A DNA stretch of 64,000 nt from Parafrankia discariae (GTDB lineage: Bacteria > Actinomycetota > Actinomycetes > Frankiales > Frankiaceae). A program made the translations under genes and the position numbers. The stretch lies in the NCBI RefSeq assembly GCF_000373365.1, contig NZ_KB891241.1, positions 186,001 through 250,000 on the forward strand. Reading direction: 5' to 3'. The notes beneath the pieces are model-generated. The model was not told the DNA's origin, ran no database searches, and was given only the letters and a program-made list of their open reading frames with translations. Of the stretch, positions 26,101 through 33,999 are shown piece by piece; positions within the stretch are counted from its first letter, which is position 1, and every line of letters begins with the position of its first letter.

Positions 26101-27366
26101 ACCGTCATCGCCGCCGGTGAGCGCCCCGCGTTCACCGCGGACGACCTGCCCTTCCTGACCGAGGTCGCGGCCCGTACGGCGCCCGCCCTGGAACGCGCCG
26201 AGGCCGGTGGGCGCGACGGTGGCGACGCGCTGGCGCTGCAGCGGGCACTGCTGCCGCGCACGCCGGCCCCGGCCGGACTCGACCTGGCCACCCGGTACCT
26301 GCCCGCGGGCGAGGACGACCAGGTCGGCGGCGACTGGTTCGACGTCATCGACCTCGGCGCCGGTCGGGTCGCGCTGGTCATCGGCGACGTGATGGGGCGC
26401 GGCGTGCGTGCCGCCGCGCTCATGGGGCAGCTGCGCAGCGCCGCGCGTACCTGCGCCCGGCTGGACCTGCCACCGGCGGAGGTCCTCATCCAGCTCGACG
26501 GGCTGGTCGCCGACCTGGCCGAGGATCTGATCGCCACCTGCATCTACGCCGTCGTGGAGACCGACACCGGGCAGCTGACCCTGGCCAGCGCCGGGCACCC
26601 GCCGCCCCTGGTGGTCGCCCCGGACGGCCTCGTCTCCCGCCTCTACATGGCGGCCGCGACCCCGCTCGGCCTGGCCTGCGACGCGATGACCGAGTACACC
26701 GTCGCGCTCGGGCCCGGGTCGCTGCTGGCCCTGTTCACCGACGGCCTCGTGCGCGGGCGCGACCTGGACATCGACGCCGGGGTCTCGAACCTGGCCGCCG
26801 TCCTGGCCCGTCCGGCCGAGGAGTGGGACGGCCGGCTCGACGACCTGGCCCGGGCCGCCTGCGCGGCCCGGGTGGGCGTGGGCGGCCCGCCGCCCGGCGA
26901 CGACGTCGCGCTGCTGCTCGCCCGGCTGCCCGTGCCGGACCCGCTGGCCGAGCCGCTGGACGTCTCCGCCGATCCCTCGGTGGGGCTCAGCCAGGTCCGC
27001 GCCCAGGTCCGGGTGGCGTTGGAGAACGCCCTGATCGAGCCGCCGGTGATCGACACCGTCGTGCTCGTGCTCTCCGAGCTCGTCGGCAACGCGCTGCTGC
27101 ACGGGCGGGCCCCGCTGTCGGTCCGGGTCCGGCGGCTGGCGGCCGCCGGTGCGGTGGGTGTCGGTGCGGTGGGTGGCGGCGTCCGGCGCATCCTGGTCGA
27201 GGTCGGGGACGCCGGCGGCCGGATGCCCCGCCGCCGGCGGGCCGGTCCCGACGACGAGACGGGCCGCGGGCTCGACCTGGTCGGCCGGCTGGCGCTGCGC
27301 TGGGGCGTGCGGCCCGTCGGCGACGGCAAGCTGGTGTGGGCGGAGATCGACCCGAGCCGGGTCTGA
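23164..27366 (+). CDS. PAS-PAS-GAF-GAF-PP2C phosphatase with C-terminal anti-sigma kinase domain
   Basis: A 1400-residue sensor protein. Residues 1-350 are Pro/Gly-rich and disordered. PAS domains lie at about 355-460 (FDQAPVGLALYDAAGRYLRV) and 497-594. GAF domains lie at about 617-779 and 819-1012, separated by an Ala/Glu/Arg coiled coil. A SpoIIE/RsbU PP2C phosphatase spans 1022-1257 with metal ligands Asp1057 (GGDWFDV), Asp1075 (GDVMGRG), Asp1193 (TDGL) and Asp1246-1247. A HATPase domain of the RsbW/SpoIIAB type spans 1269-1396 (SELVGNALLHG, TGRGLDLVGRLAL). It therefore carries both opposing activities of a partner-switching module. ATGA overlap with pat makes it the third gene of an acetylation operon. 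No anti-anti-sigma gene is nearby. Confidence 0.93.
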   Translation: MTTPYSAQPAGRPSAGPEAQAHEATGDGPAGAGGPDPTGPGGLNGHNGSGGLDGLAGPGALGGLGGLGAPGSEWAGGNSGWAGGPVGWPSYTDVTGGAMPTGPRGTPSGWEPLVGGDDAPPPMSSVGLPPPGFPPPGGPPPAEPPSPGPGGGGQSSDAGAPVGAPPDIVPLAGLIPGPPPAVAPPAGGNTPPPVPPPGESTAPAPPPTVAAPPSSEFPSSEFPPPVPFPGGQAATGQESGGPGQPGSMASASSDGERGFPGDLGPGFAVTPGFPPGRPPHGPASSDFGTPWGVPPLEPDSGAGPGPGGAGDAGGAGGAGAAGASGAGPDGPVPVGSSHPGGGGAPEDADAAGAALREALFDQAPVGLALYDAAGRYLRVNDVLARLNGRPAAEHLGRTMAELLGEIGQEMDGLLSRVLRTGEAVTDLEIGVATGGAGPNQTWSASWYPATDRLGARAGAVLVALDATRAKTAERDHTRAVARERALGEATAADVFHAGGDGALDTDLPRWRAATGQSGAQAAGFGWLDAIGPDDRERVARAWHGAIERREPFDTEFGVPDVTGAHRTITARLVPVVDGPQVEWIGVLADVTDARSVREPRAAQGDPADEATWRREQSWRLTSALGRAVTVDDVVAVVLDSGGRAARAVGRGVALIDESDDRLRFRSLVGTSAQYAERWSEVGLGAIHPLAEVIRGRRALFLRSRDELSGRWPVADLLGAVEPGPEHAWALLPLATTDVPFGVLHLGFPSPREFDPDDQAFLMAMAEQCAQALERATLFERLAADTARSRRDRDEAEAELTAALAAADVQQSAAGAARRRLEQLARAGEAVASATSPERALVALATAVAGEIADVCVIHLLPPADEAETSAASGASGRPASPTALALPGARPAVFAARDGLTAAAPPGAPALVLPGAGPLAEVAAGADPVLLPARTDLPFLDGFLDGALTPELARWVRGVEGHSAAAVPITFRGRPAGVLTVIAAGERPAFTADDLPFLTEVAARTAPALERAEAGGRDGGDALALQRALLPRTPAPAGLDLATRYLPAGEDDQVGGDWFDVIDLGAGRVALVIGDVMGRGVRAAALMGQLRSAARTCARLDLPPAEVLIQLDGLVADLAEDLIATCIYAVVETDTGQLTLASAGHPPPLVVAPDGLVSRLYMAAATPLGLACDAMTEYTVALGPGSLLALFTDGLVRGRDLDIDAGVSNLAAVLARPAEEWDGRLDDLARAACAARVGVGGPPPGDDVALLLARLPVPDPLAEPLDVSADPSVGLSQVRAQVRVALENALIEPPVIDTVVLVLSELVGNALLHGRAPLSVRVRRLAAAGAVGVGAVGGGVRRILVEVGDAGGRMPRRRRAGPDDETGRGLDLVGRLALRWGVRPVGDGKLVWAEIDPSRV

Positions 27367-27571
27367 CGTCCAGCCGGGTCTGACGTCCAGCGGGGTCCGG
27401 GCGCTCGGGCGGGTCCGGCTTCGTGCCGGCCGGGTGCCTGGAGGGATCTCCGCCCAACGGGCGACGGATCCGTGCCCGGCAGGTGGGATCCGGTGGGGGC
27501 ACCGTGGTGCGTGCGCACGGGCACGTCCACCCGCCGTCTGCCGGGGCGGCGCCTCGCGTAACGTGAGCGCC

Positions 27572-28399
27572 ATGCCGGACGCGGTGCTGCGCCTCGACAA
27601 GGTCACGGTCAGGCGCGACGGGGTTGACCTGTTGCGGGACGTGAGCTGGGTGGTGAATCAGGGCGAGCGCTGGGTGGTGCTCGGGCCGAACGGCGCGGGC
27701 AAGACCACGCTGCTGCAGATCGCCTCCTCCCGGCTGTTCCCCACCTCCGGCGCGGTCGACCTTCTCGGCGCGCGCCTGGGCCGGGTGAACCTGCACGATC
27801 TGCGTTACCGGATCGGAGTCGTCAGCCCGGTCCTCACCGACGCGCCGCCGCCCGACGAACGGGTCCTCGACGCCGTCGTCACCGCGGGCTGGTCCGTGCT
27901 CGGTCGGGCCGACGAGGCGTACGACGACGTCGACCTTCGCCGTGCCGCCGACCTGCTCGGTCAGTTCGGCTGCCGGGGCCTGGTCGAGCGCACCTTCGGC
28001 ACCCTTTCCGAGGGGGAGCGCAAGCGGGTCCAGATCGCCCGGGCGCTGATGACCGACCCCGAGCTCCTGCTGCTGGACGAGCCGGCCGGCGGGCTGGACC
28101 TGGGCGCGCGGGAGGCCCTGCTGCGGCTGCTGACCCGGTTCGCCGCCGATCCGGTCGCCCCGGTCACCGTGCTGGTCAGCCATCACGTCGAGGAGATCCC
28201 GGTCGGCGTGACGCACGCGCTGCTCCTGCGCCGCGGCCAGGTTCTCGCCGCCGGACCGGTCGAGGAGGTCATGCTCTCCGACCGGCTCTCGGCCTGTTTC
28301 GGGATTCCGCTGGAGATAACGTCCGCGGCCGGCCGCTACGCCGCCCGCCTGGCGGCCCCGGCGCCCCGGCCGCGACCGCCGGCTCCGGCGCCGGCCTGA
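27572..28399 (+). CDS. ABC transporter ATP-binding protein
   Basis: A 275-residue single ABC ATPase. Walker A is GPNGAGKTT, the signature is LSEGERKRVQIARAL, Walker B is LLLLDEPAGGLD, and the H-loop is in VLVSHHVEEIP. The C-terminal 30 residues are Pro/Ala-rich. It resembles the YlmA-type group of ATPases found without a linked permease, and indeed no membrane or binding-protein gene is adjacent. The transported substrate, if any, cannot be read from the sequence. The ATG at 27572 begins directly at the domain. It lies 205 bp after the phosphatase gene in the same direction, so it may be part of the same transcript. Confidence 0.88.
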   Translation: MPDAVLRLDKVTVRRDGVDLLRDVSWVVNQGERWVVLGPNGAGKTTLLQIASSRLFPTSGAVDLLGARLGRVNLHDLRYRIGVVSPVLTDAPPPDERVLDAVVTAGWSVLGRADEAYDDVDLRRAADLLGQFGCRGLVERTFGTLSEGERKRVQIARALMTDPELLLLDEPAGGLDLGAREALLRLLTRFAADPVAPVTVLVSHHVEEIPVGVTHALLLRRGQVLAAGPVEEVMLSDRLSACFGIPLEITSAAGRYAARLAAPAPRPRPPAPAPA

Positions 28400-29185
28400 G
28401 CCCGTTCCGGCACCACCGACAGCCGAGGCGCGAGAGCGGGAGTACGGCGGGACACCTCCGTGCCGGACTTCGTTCCGCCCGTTCCGCCTGCTGATCCGTC
28501 CCAGGCCGCACCGGCCGGGCGAGGCCGGCCGGGTCCGCCGCGCCCGGCCGGAGGAGACCCGCGCGCCCCGTGGCTGAGAGACATCCATGCCCGCGCCGTT
28601 GAGGACACCCACGCCGGCGCTGTTCAGCGGCACCCGTGCCCGCGTCGTTCCGGGTCGGCTGCGCGGGGGGGCCTGTCTCCAGCGGGCCGATAGTGGCCCT
28701 CAGCGTGTCTCTACGGGCCTTACGGCCGCTTTCCGAGGTTGTTCCCCGCCGGTACCCCCGATCGGGCTGCTTCCGTTCCGGCTGAGTTCGCTCCCCGCGG
28801 GCGGGTCCGGGTGGCTCCGCCGGGGCCGGTCGGGCGGCCCCGCCGGCGACTGGTCGGCCCCGTTCACCGGGGGACCCGGCGGCCCGTTGGGTTCAACTCC
28901 CGAGGGGCGCGTCGTTCGTGGGCGTATCTCCGGGGGGTCCCCTGGTCGGCGGCGTATCTCCTACGGGACTCCCCGGCCGGGGAGCGTGTCTCCTGGGCGA
29001 CACAGCTCTGCCAGGTGTTCCGGCCGGCGTCCGGGGGGAGTTCCGGGCTGGTCGGGAGTTCCGGGCTGGTCGGGAGTTCTGACCGGGGAAGTTCCGGCAC
29101 GCGGTACGGGGCGGACACCATCCGTGCGGAGTGCCCGCTCGCCGGGCCGGACTTCCTGCTCAGATAGGTGTGATTCCTGACATAG
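28400..29185. other. 786-bp region without a gene
   Basis: Frames here are Arg/Gly/Pro/Ser-rich and unconvincing on either strand. The left part repeats a GCGT(A/G)TCTCC motif (28921, 28953, 28983). A tandem duplication of an 18-bp GGGCTGGTCGGGAGTTCC unit lies near 29041-29076. It separates the ABC gene from the convergent NYN gene. Confidence 0.5.
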
Positions 29186-29749
29186 TTATTTTTCGTGATT
29201 CGGTGTGGTGGCCGCGTCGAGGCGATCCCGAAGCCACCGGGAGCCGGCAACCCGCGCGCCCAGGGCTCGAACACGATCCCCCAGCGCCCGATCCGATGTG
29301 ACAACCAGAGCTGGTCCGGCCGTGGCTCGTACGGCATCCACGATGGCGTCGTCCCCATCGGCGGGAGCATGGATCACCACGAGCCATGGGGGTTCGCCGG
29401 CCATTCCGGGTAACGGGCTCTTCAGTTCCGGTGGCATGGGCGGAGCCGGGTCTTCCGGCCGCCCGGTGGATATACCGCCCGTACCGACCGCGGGGGGTAC
29501 GAACTTCGGTGTGCTCGGGCCGGCCGGTACACCGGCTCGGGCGGCCCCCTCCAGAACAAGAAGGACGCGTGCCGGCCCATCGGCCCGATCACGGTGTCCA
29601 ACGGTCCGGGCGAGCAAGGTGAGAATGTCCCTGTGTAGTCGGTCGGCCGCGGCCGCGCGGTCCCGCCACCACCCGTCCGGTCGTGCGCCAATCACGTTCG
29701 CCGCGTCCACCACCCAGGTGAGCCGGTAGTCCGCTCCGGTCGGGTGCAT
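29186..29749 (-). CDS. NYN/PIN-like RNA-binding nuclease (YacP type)
   Basis: A 187-residue protein of the YacP/Rae1-like NYN family, which includes ribosome-associated mRNA endonucleases. The N-terminal strand LTWVVDAANVIGARPDGWW carries the first acidic residue. The C-terminal half has HAPADGDDAIVDAV and VVTSDRALGDRVRALGARV, which hold the remaining acidic metal ligands. A Pro-rich insert (about 90-130) interrupts the domain. The ATG at 29749 was chosen as the start nearest the domain; an in-frame GTG at 29779 is also possible. It is transcribed away from lsr2. Molecular target unknown. Confidence 0.8.
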   Translation of the reverse strand: MHPTGADYRLTWVVDAANVIGARPDGWWRDRAAAADRLHRDILTLLARTVGHRDRADGPARVLLVLEGAARAGVPAGPSTPKFVPPAVGTGGISTGRPEDPAPPMPPELKSPLPGMAGEPPWLVVIHAPADGDDAIVDAVRATAGPALVVTSDRALGDRVRALGARVAGSRWLRDRLDAATTPNHEK

Positions 29750-30221
29750 AGCGTCAGGGGCGGAATCCGGCGTACTCACCAGGCGTCCGGGGTCGGCTTT
29801 GCCAAACACGGCGGTGGGTTCCCGGTGCCGGAGCACGGCCAAAGTCGAGCCGGCACGGCTCCTCGTTTGGCTGCCAATCGAACGGTCCGCCAGGGGTACG
29901 AAGGTCGCCGCTCGTCCGCGTACCGGCGTCTGCGCCCCGAGGTGGGCCGCCGTCGGGTTGGCGGGCGGCGCGGTGGAGGCGTTCGTGGGTCGACGTTTCG
30001 AACCGGAAGGTGTGATTCGAAGAACATGATCATCCTTCTATCATGTCGATGTCGATCCGCTCCTTTGGGTGCGGTCGACACCCCACCACGAGCCCACCGA
30101 CTTGCGCCATCGTCACGGTTGCCTCGCGCGTCCGACGAACCAGGCGTGACAGTTCACCGTCTTCTCGTGGTAATACTAGACCCGTAAGTTTCTGCGGTCC
30201 GCTGACCTGAAGGAGAGTGGC
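29750..30221. promoter_or_regulatory. Divergent region between NYN gene and lsr2
   Basis: The part next to lsr2 is poorer in GC than its surroundings. It contains the inverted repeat ACATGAT ... ATCATGT (30024-30046) and a TAATACTAGAC stretch (about 30171-30181) that could be a -10 region. Lsr2 prefers AT-rich DNA and often regulates itself, so this may be an autoregulatory site; that is inference. Confidence 0.45.
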
Positions 30222-30563
30222 ATGGCTCAGAAGACCATCGTCTCGTTGATTGACGATCTCAGCGGAGAAGAGGCCGACGAGACGGTCCGGTTCGGACTGG
30301 ACGGCGCGCAGTATGAGATCGACCTGTCGGAGAAGAACGCCACCAAGTTGCGGGAGTCGTTGGCGCCGTTCGTCACCGCTGCCCGCCGTTCCGGTGGCCG
30401 GGCGGCCAGTGGCCGTCGCGGCGCGCGGGCCGCTTCGCGGCGTACCGGTGGAACCGACCGCACCGCCGACATTCGCGAGTGGGCGCGCAGCAACGGCTAC
30501 ACGGTGAGTGACCGGGGTCGTATCGCGTCGAACATCGTAGAGGCGTACGACAAGGCTCACTGA
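30222..30563 (+). CDS. lsr2: Nucleoid-associated silencer Lsr2
   Basis: A 113-residue H-NS-like protein that bridges DNA and silences AT-rich, often foreign, genes. The N-terminal dimerisation domain starts MAQKTIVSLIDDLSG and includes VRFGLDGAQYEIDLS. A basic Arg/Ala linker (about 55-80) follows. The DNA-binding domain REWARSNGYTVSDRGRI has the minor-groove Arg98-Gly99-Arg100 hook. Length and order match the family exactly. AAGGAGAG lies just before the ATG. The gene ends at a small hairpin (30563-30577) and then a strong one at 30694. Confidence 0.98.
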   Translation: MAQKTIVSLIDDLSGEEADETVRFGLDGAQYEIDLSEKNATKLRESLAPFVTAARRSGGRAASGRRGARAASRRTGGTDRTADIREWARSNGYTVSDRGRIASNIVEAYDKAH

Positions 30564-30693
30564 GTCGGGTCCCGACTGCTTTCCGGGTCGACGCGCCGAG
30601 CGGTTGACCCTGGTACTACCCGAGTACCACCGTGATAGTCGGTGGGCCTCCTCGGGCCGGCGGCCGAAGAAGACGTGATCATCTTATCGCGTC

Positions 30694-30733
30694 CCGGTTC
30701 CTGCCCATCGATCGGCCGATGGGCAGGAACCGG
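30694..30733. terminator. Perfect 17-bp inverted repeat between lsr2 and pepP
   Basis: CCGGTTCCTGCCCATCG, loop ATCGGC, then the exact reverse complement. It separates the convergent lsr2 and aminopeptidase genes and works for either strand. Confidence 0.88.
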
Positions 30734-30819
30734 ACCACGGATCGCCGATTGCCGGCCGACGACCGTACTACGCTCGGGGCAGTCAAATGGGCGGCCGGCC
30801 GGCTGGATCCCGCGTGGTT

Positions 30820-32616
30820 TCAGTGCCTGGCGGCCTCGCCGGCCATCCACTTTTCGACATCGTCGGCCGAGCGCGCGAGCGCGGCTGACATGTTACGACT
30901 TCCGCCTGGCGTGACCAGGATGTCGTCCTCTATCCGGACGCCGATCCCGCGCAGCTCCGGTGGAACAGTGAGGTCGTCCGGCTGGAAGTACAGCCCCGGT
31001 TCGACCGTCAGTACCATCCCGGCCTCCAGCGCGGCGTCGCGGTAGGTCTCGTCGCGCGCCTGCGCGCAGTCGTGCACGTCCAGCCCGAGCATGTGCGACG
31101 TGGAGTGCAGTGTGTAGCGCCGGTGCAGACCGGCCCCGGGCGCTTTCGGATCCTCGCTGAGCGACTCGTCGACCGTGGACGGCAGCAATCCCCAGTCGTG
31201 CAGTGCCTGCGCGATCACGCGCATCGCGGCCCGGTGCGGATCCAGGAACGCGGCGCCGGGACGGACCGCGTCTATCCCGGCCTGCTGAGCCCGGTAGACG
31301 ACCTCGTGGACCTGGCGTTGCAGCGGGCTGAAGCGTCCGCTCACCGGCAGCGTCCGCGTCACATCGGCGGTGTACAGCGAGCGACCCTCGACTCCCATGT
31401 CGAGAAGTGCCAGGTCACCGGGCCGTACCGGGCCGTCGTCGCGGACCCAGTGCAGGGTCGTCGCGTGCGGGCCGCAGGCCACGATGGAGCCGTATCCGAC
31501 GTCGTTGCCGTCGACGCGGGCCCGTCGCCAGAAGGTTCCCTCCAGCCAGCGCTCCCCGTTGGGCAGCGTGGCCGCGCGGCCGAGCTCGCCCACGCACTCG
31601 GTGAAACCGAGCGCGGTGGCCGCGACCGCCTCGTCCAGCCGGGCGATCTCGAAGTCGTCCTTGACCAGCCGGAGCTCGGAGAGGGTCTCGGCCAGCGCGG
31701 CGTCCCGGTCGGCGGACGAGCCGGTCGGCGACCACCGGCTCACCGCGCGGTCCACCCGGGCGTCCAGCCCGCGTACGACACGGGTCCTGGCGGGCGCGAG
31801 ACGGGCCAGGGCTTCGGGGAGTTCCGGTAGCGGCCGGCATTCGATGTCGAGAGCCGTGGTCGTCTCCCGGACACCGGGCCGGGGGCCCACCCACAGTTCG
31901 CCGTAACGGCGGTCCGTGTAGAACGCGGAACTCGATCGGTCGGATCGGTCAGCGAGATAGAGCACGGCGTCATGGTCGCCGGCGGCGGTGGGATGCAGGA
32001 TCAGGACGGCGTCCGGTTCGTGACATCCGGTGAGCCAGAAGAAGTCACTGCCGGGGCGGAACGGGTAATCAGTGTCGTTCGCCCGGACGTGTAGCCCGCC
32101 GCTCGGTATGACAAGCGCTTCGGTGGGGAATCGGGTGGCCAGAAGCGAGCGCCGTTTCGTGGTGTAGGGGGCACAGTCGTCACGCACCGCGACGGTGTCA
32201 TCCACCGGGGCCCAGCCGCTCGCCATGAAACGCCTGAAGGCCGCGTGTGGTTCCTCGTCGTGCTTAGCCTGTCCGGTCCTGCCCAGTTCGTCCGCAGCTT
32301 GTTCCTCCGTCGTCGGACGGTCCGTGGTGGTGGGGGGAGCCCCCGGTGTGATGGTTACCCCCGCCGGCTCCTGTGCCCGGGTTGTCCCGATGGTCGGTTC
32401 CGAGGATTCCGCGTCCGGCTGGATCGATTTCCCTGGTGGTGCCGCGGTGGCCTCCTGGAGCCCCGGTGTGCCGGTGTCCGGCGAAGATGCGACGCGTTCC
32501 ACTTCCGCGCCGTCCGAAGCGGGAGTCGTCCGGTGTGCGACGTCGTCGGCCGTACCGTCGGGGGATCGCTCCGCGACCGGGCGTGAAGCTGGTGTTTGGT
32601 GGGACTGGGCACTCAT
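30820..32616 (-). CDS. pepP: Xaa-Pro aminopeptidase (M24B)
   Basis: A 598-residue metallopeptidase that removes N-terminal residues preceding proline. After a disordered, Thr/Pro-rich tail of about 120 residues come an AMP_N domain (FRPGSDFFWLTGCHEPDAV) and a pita-bread M24 domain. The dinuclear metal ligands are all present: two Asp in LLDMGVEGRSLYTADVTR (about 406 and 417), His in STSHMLGLDVHD (about 507), Glu in TVEPGLYF (about 539) and Glu in VRIEDDIL (about 561). Usual length is about 440-500, so the tail is an addition. The ATG at 32616 was taken in preference to upstream in-frame codons. It is divergent from the CaiB pseudogene. Confidence 0.93.
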   Translation of the reverse strand: MSAQSHQTPASRPVAERSPDGTADDVAHRTTPASDGAEVERVASSPDTGTPGLQEATAAPPGKSIQPDAESSEPTIGTTRAQEPAGVTITPGAPPTTTDRPTTEEQAADELGRTGQAKHDEEPHAAFRRFMASGWAPVDDTVAVRDDCAPYTTKRRSLLATRFPTEALVIPSGGLHVRANDTDYPFRPGSDFFWLTGCHEPDAVLILHPTAAGDHDAVLYLADRSDRSSSAFYTDRRYGELWVGPRPGVRETTTALDIECRPLPELPEALARLAPARTRVVRGLDARVDRAVSRWSPTGSSADRDAALAETLSELRLVKDDFEIARLDEAVAATALGFTECVGELGRAATLPNGERWLEGTFWRRARVDGNDVGYGSIVACGPHATTLHWVRDDGPVRPGDLALLDMGVEGRSLYTADVTRTLPVSGRFSPLQRQVHEVVYRAQQAGIDAVRPGAAFLDPHRAAMRVIAQALHDWGLLPSTVDESLSEDPKAPGAGLHRRYTLHSTSHMLGLDVHDCAQARDETYRDAALEAGMVLTVEPGLYFQPDDLTVPPELRGIGVRIEDDILVTPGGSRNMSAALARSADDVEKWMAGEAARH

Positions 32617-32686
32617 GCCGCTAACGGTAGGCCGCTTCCGCGGTGGTCGGGTAGCGCCGTTCGCCGTGGCGACCACGACCGGCCGG

Positions 32687-33245
32687 ATGGCAGGTCTTCT
32701 CATCGTCGATCTGATCCGAATTTTGGCCGGCCCGTTCGCGACGATGATGTGTGCCGATCTCCGGTCCCCGGGTCATCAAGGCCGAACGACCCGGTGGCGC
32801 GGACGACCCCCGTACCCACGGTCCGTTCATGGACGGTCGGTCGCTGTACTTCGCGCGGGTCAACCATGGCGAGCAATCCGTCGTCCCGGATCTCGGGGAG
32901 ACGACGGACCGTGACTTTCTGTTGCGGATCGTCGACCGGGTCGATGTTCTGGTCGAGAACTTCCGCCTCGCGGGGTGATGGATCGGCCGGACCGCGTCGT
33001 CGATGTGCTCACGGCGCGCAATCCCCGCCTCATATACGTCAGCATCTCCGGCTTCGGGCAAACGGGTCCGTGCGGGGAGCGGTCGGCATACGACTCTGGC
33101 GGGCCGGCGGCCGCGGACCTGATGTCGATCACCGGACACCCGGGTGAGGAGCCCGTCAAACCGGGTGTTCCGATCGTGGTCCGCCCCCGGAACTCATCTT
33201 GATATTGTTCTGTTCGACTCTTCGGTCCGCCTGCTGGCGGGGACC
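32687..33245 (+). pseudogene. Decayed CaiB/BaiF family III CoA-transferase
   Basis: The family sequence can be followed across three frames. The first piece starts at the ATG at 32687 with IVDLIRILAGPFATMMCADL. A frameshift near 32765 leads to PRVIKAERPGGADDPRTHGP and DRVDVLVENFRLAG, ending in a stop at 32978. The next frame resumes as MDRPDRVVDVLTARNPRLIY, VSISGFGQTGPCG and MSITGHPGEEPVKPGVP. A further shift gives HLDIVLFDSSVRLLAG, after which similarity ends. Intact enzymes are about 400 residues, so roughly the C-terminal half is also lost. Catalytic activity is impossible. Confidence 0.9.
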
Positions 33246-33268
33246 GGGCGGTCTATCCCGCGACCGGC

Positions 33269-33336
33269 GCCACTGCGCCACAGATGCCACTGCGCCACGG
33301 ACGCCACTGTGTCACGGAGGTCACCGAGCCACGGGA
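33269..33336. repeat. Four tandem 17-bp units after the CoA-transferase relic
   Basis: Units at 33269-33285, 33286-33302, 33303-33319 and 33320-33336 derive from GCCACTGCGCCACGGAC, with divergence increasing along the array. The period equals that of the array at 388-455 but the sequence differs. Confidence 0.8.
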
Positions 33337-33999
33337 CGCCACGGATCGGAAACGGCCGTCACTCCATCGCCCCCTTTGTCGCGTTCGCGTTCGCGGGTGG
33401 TGACACCGGAATCCGGACCCGTCTGAACACCCGGCCGCGGCCGCGCTCGACACGGAGGACGCCACGGCACGGACGGAGTTCGCGGGCCCCGCCGCCGGCT
33501 GACCCGGCCCGTGCGCGGCTACCCATCCACCCGACCGGCGTGGCCGGCTGGTTGGCCGTAGCTACCGCGTCCCGCCGGAGCGTGCGAGGCTGGGGCAGAA
33601 CGGGCAGCCCGGTTTCCGGCGGCGTGGACGGCTCGAAACAAGCGGTGCCGGCACCGACCGGACTGCCGGACTACAGACGACACCACTGGATGTCGGCAGA
33701 GATACCGGTACAACGGAGCAAGCCGGCGGAACACCGGTAGAACAGTGATGGGCCGACGTGGAGGTCCGCGGGTTCGCCCAGGCGGCGCCCGGGGGCCGGC
33801 CGCGGCGGTCCGATGGGTACCGAGCGGTACAGCACCGGCCAACCCGGTGTGAGCGTCGGACGAGATCCCGACCACCGCCCTCGCTGCCGCCTCGCGGCGG
33901 CCGGTGGCGCGGCGGGCAGGCGGTCTGCGGCGTGAACCTGTCGGGACCGTCGGGAACGATGATCCTCGTACCCGGCGGGTGAGCGAGGGGAACGTGGCC
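33337..33999. other. Region without a gene upstream of the LCP protein
   Basis: No frame shows protein-like composition, and nothing here continues the CoA-transferase relic. The region probably includes the promoter of the LCP gene. Confidence 0.5.

Noticed and set aside
28587-29180. 197-codon plus-strand frame after the ABC ATPase gene
   Set aside because: Gly/Arg/Ser/Pro-rich and includes a tandem duplication; no domain.
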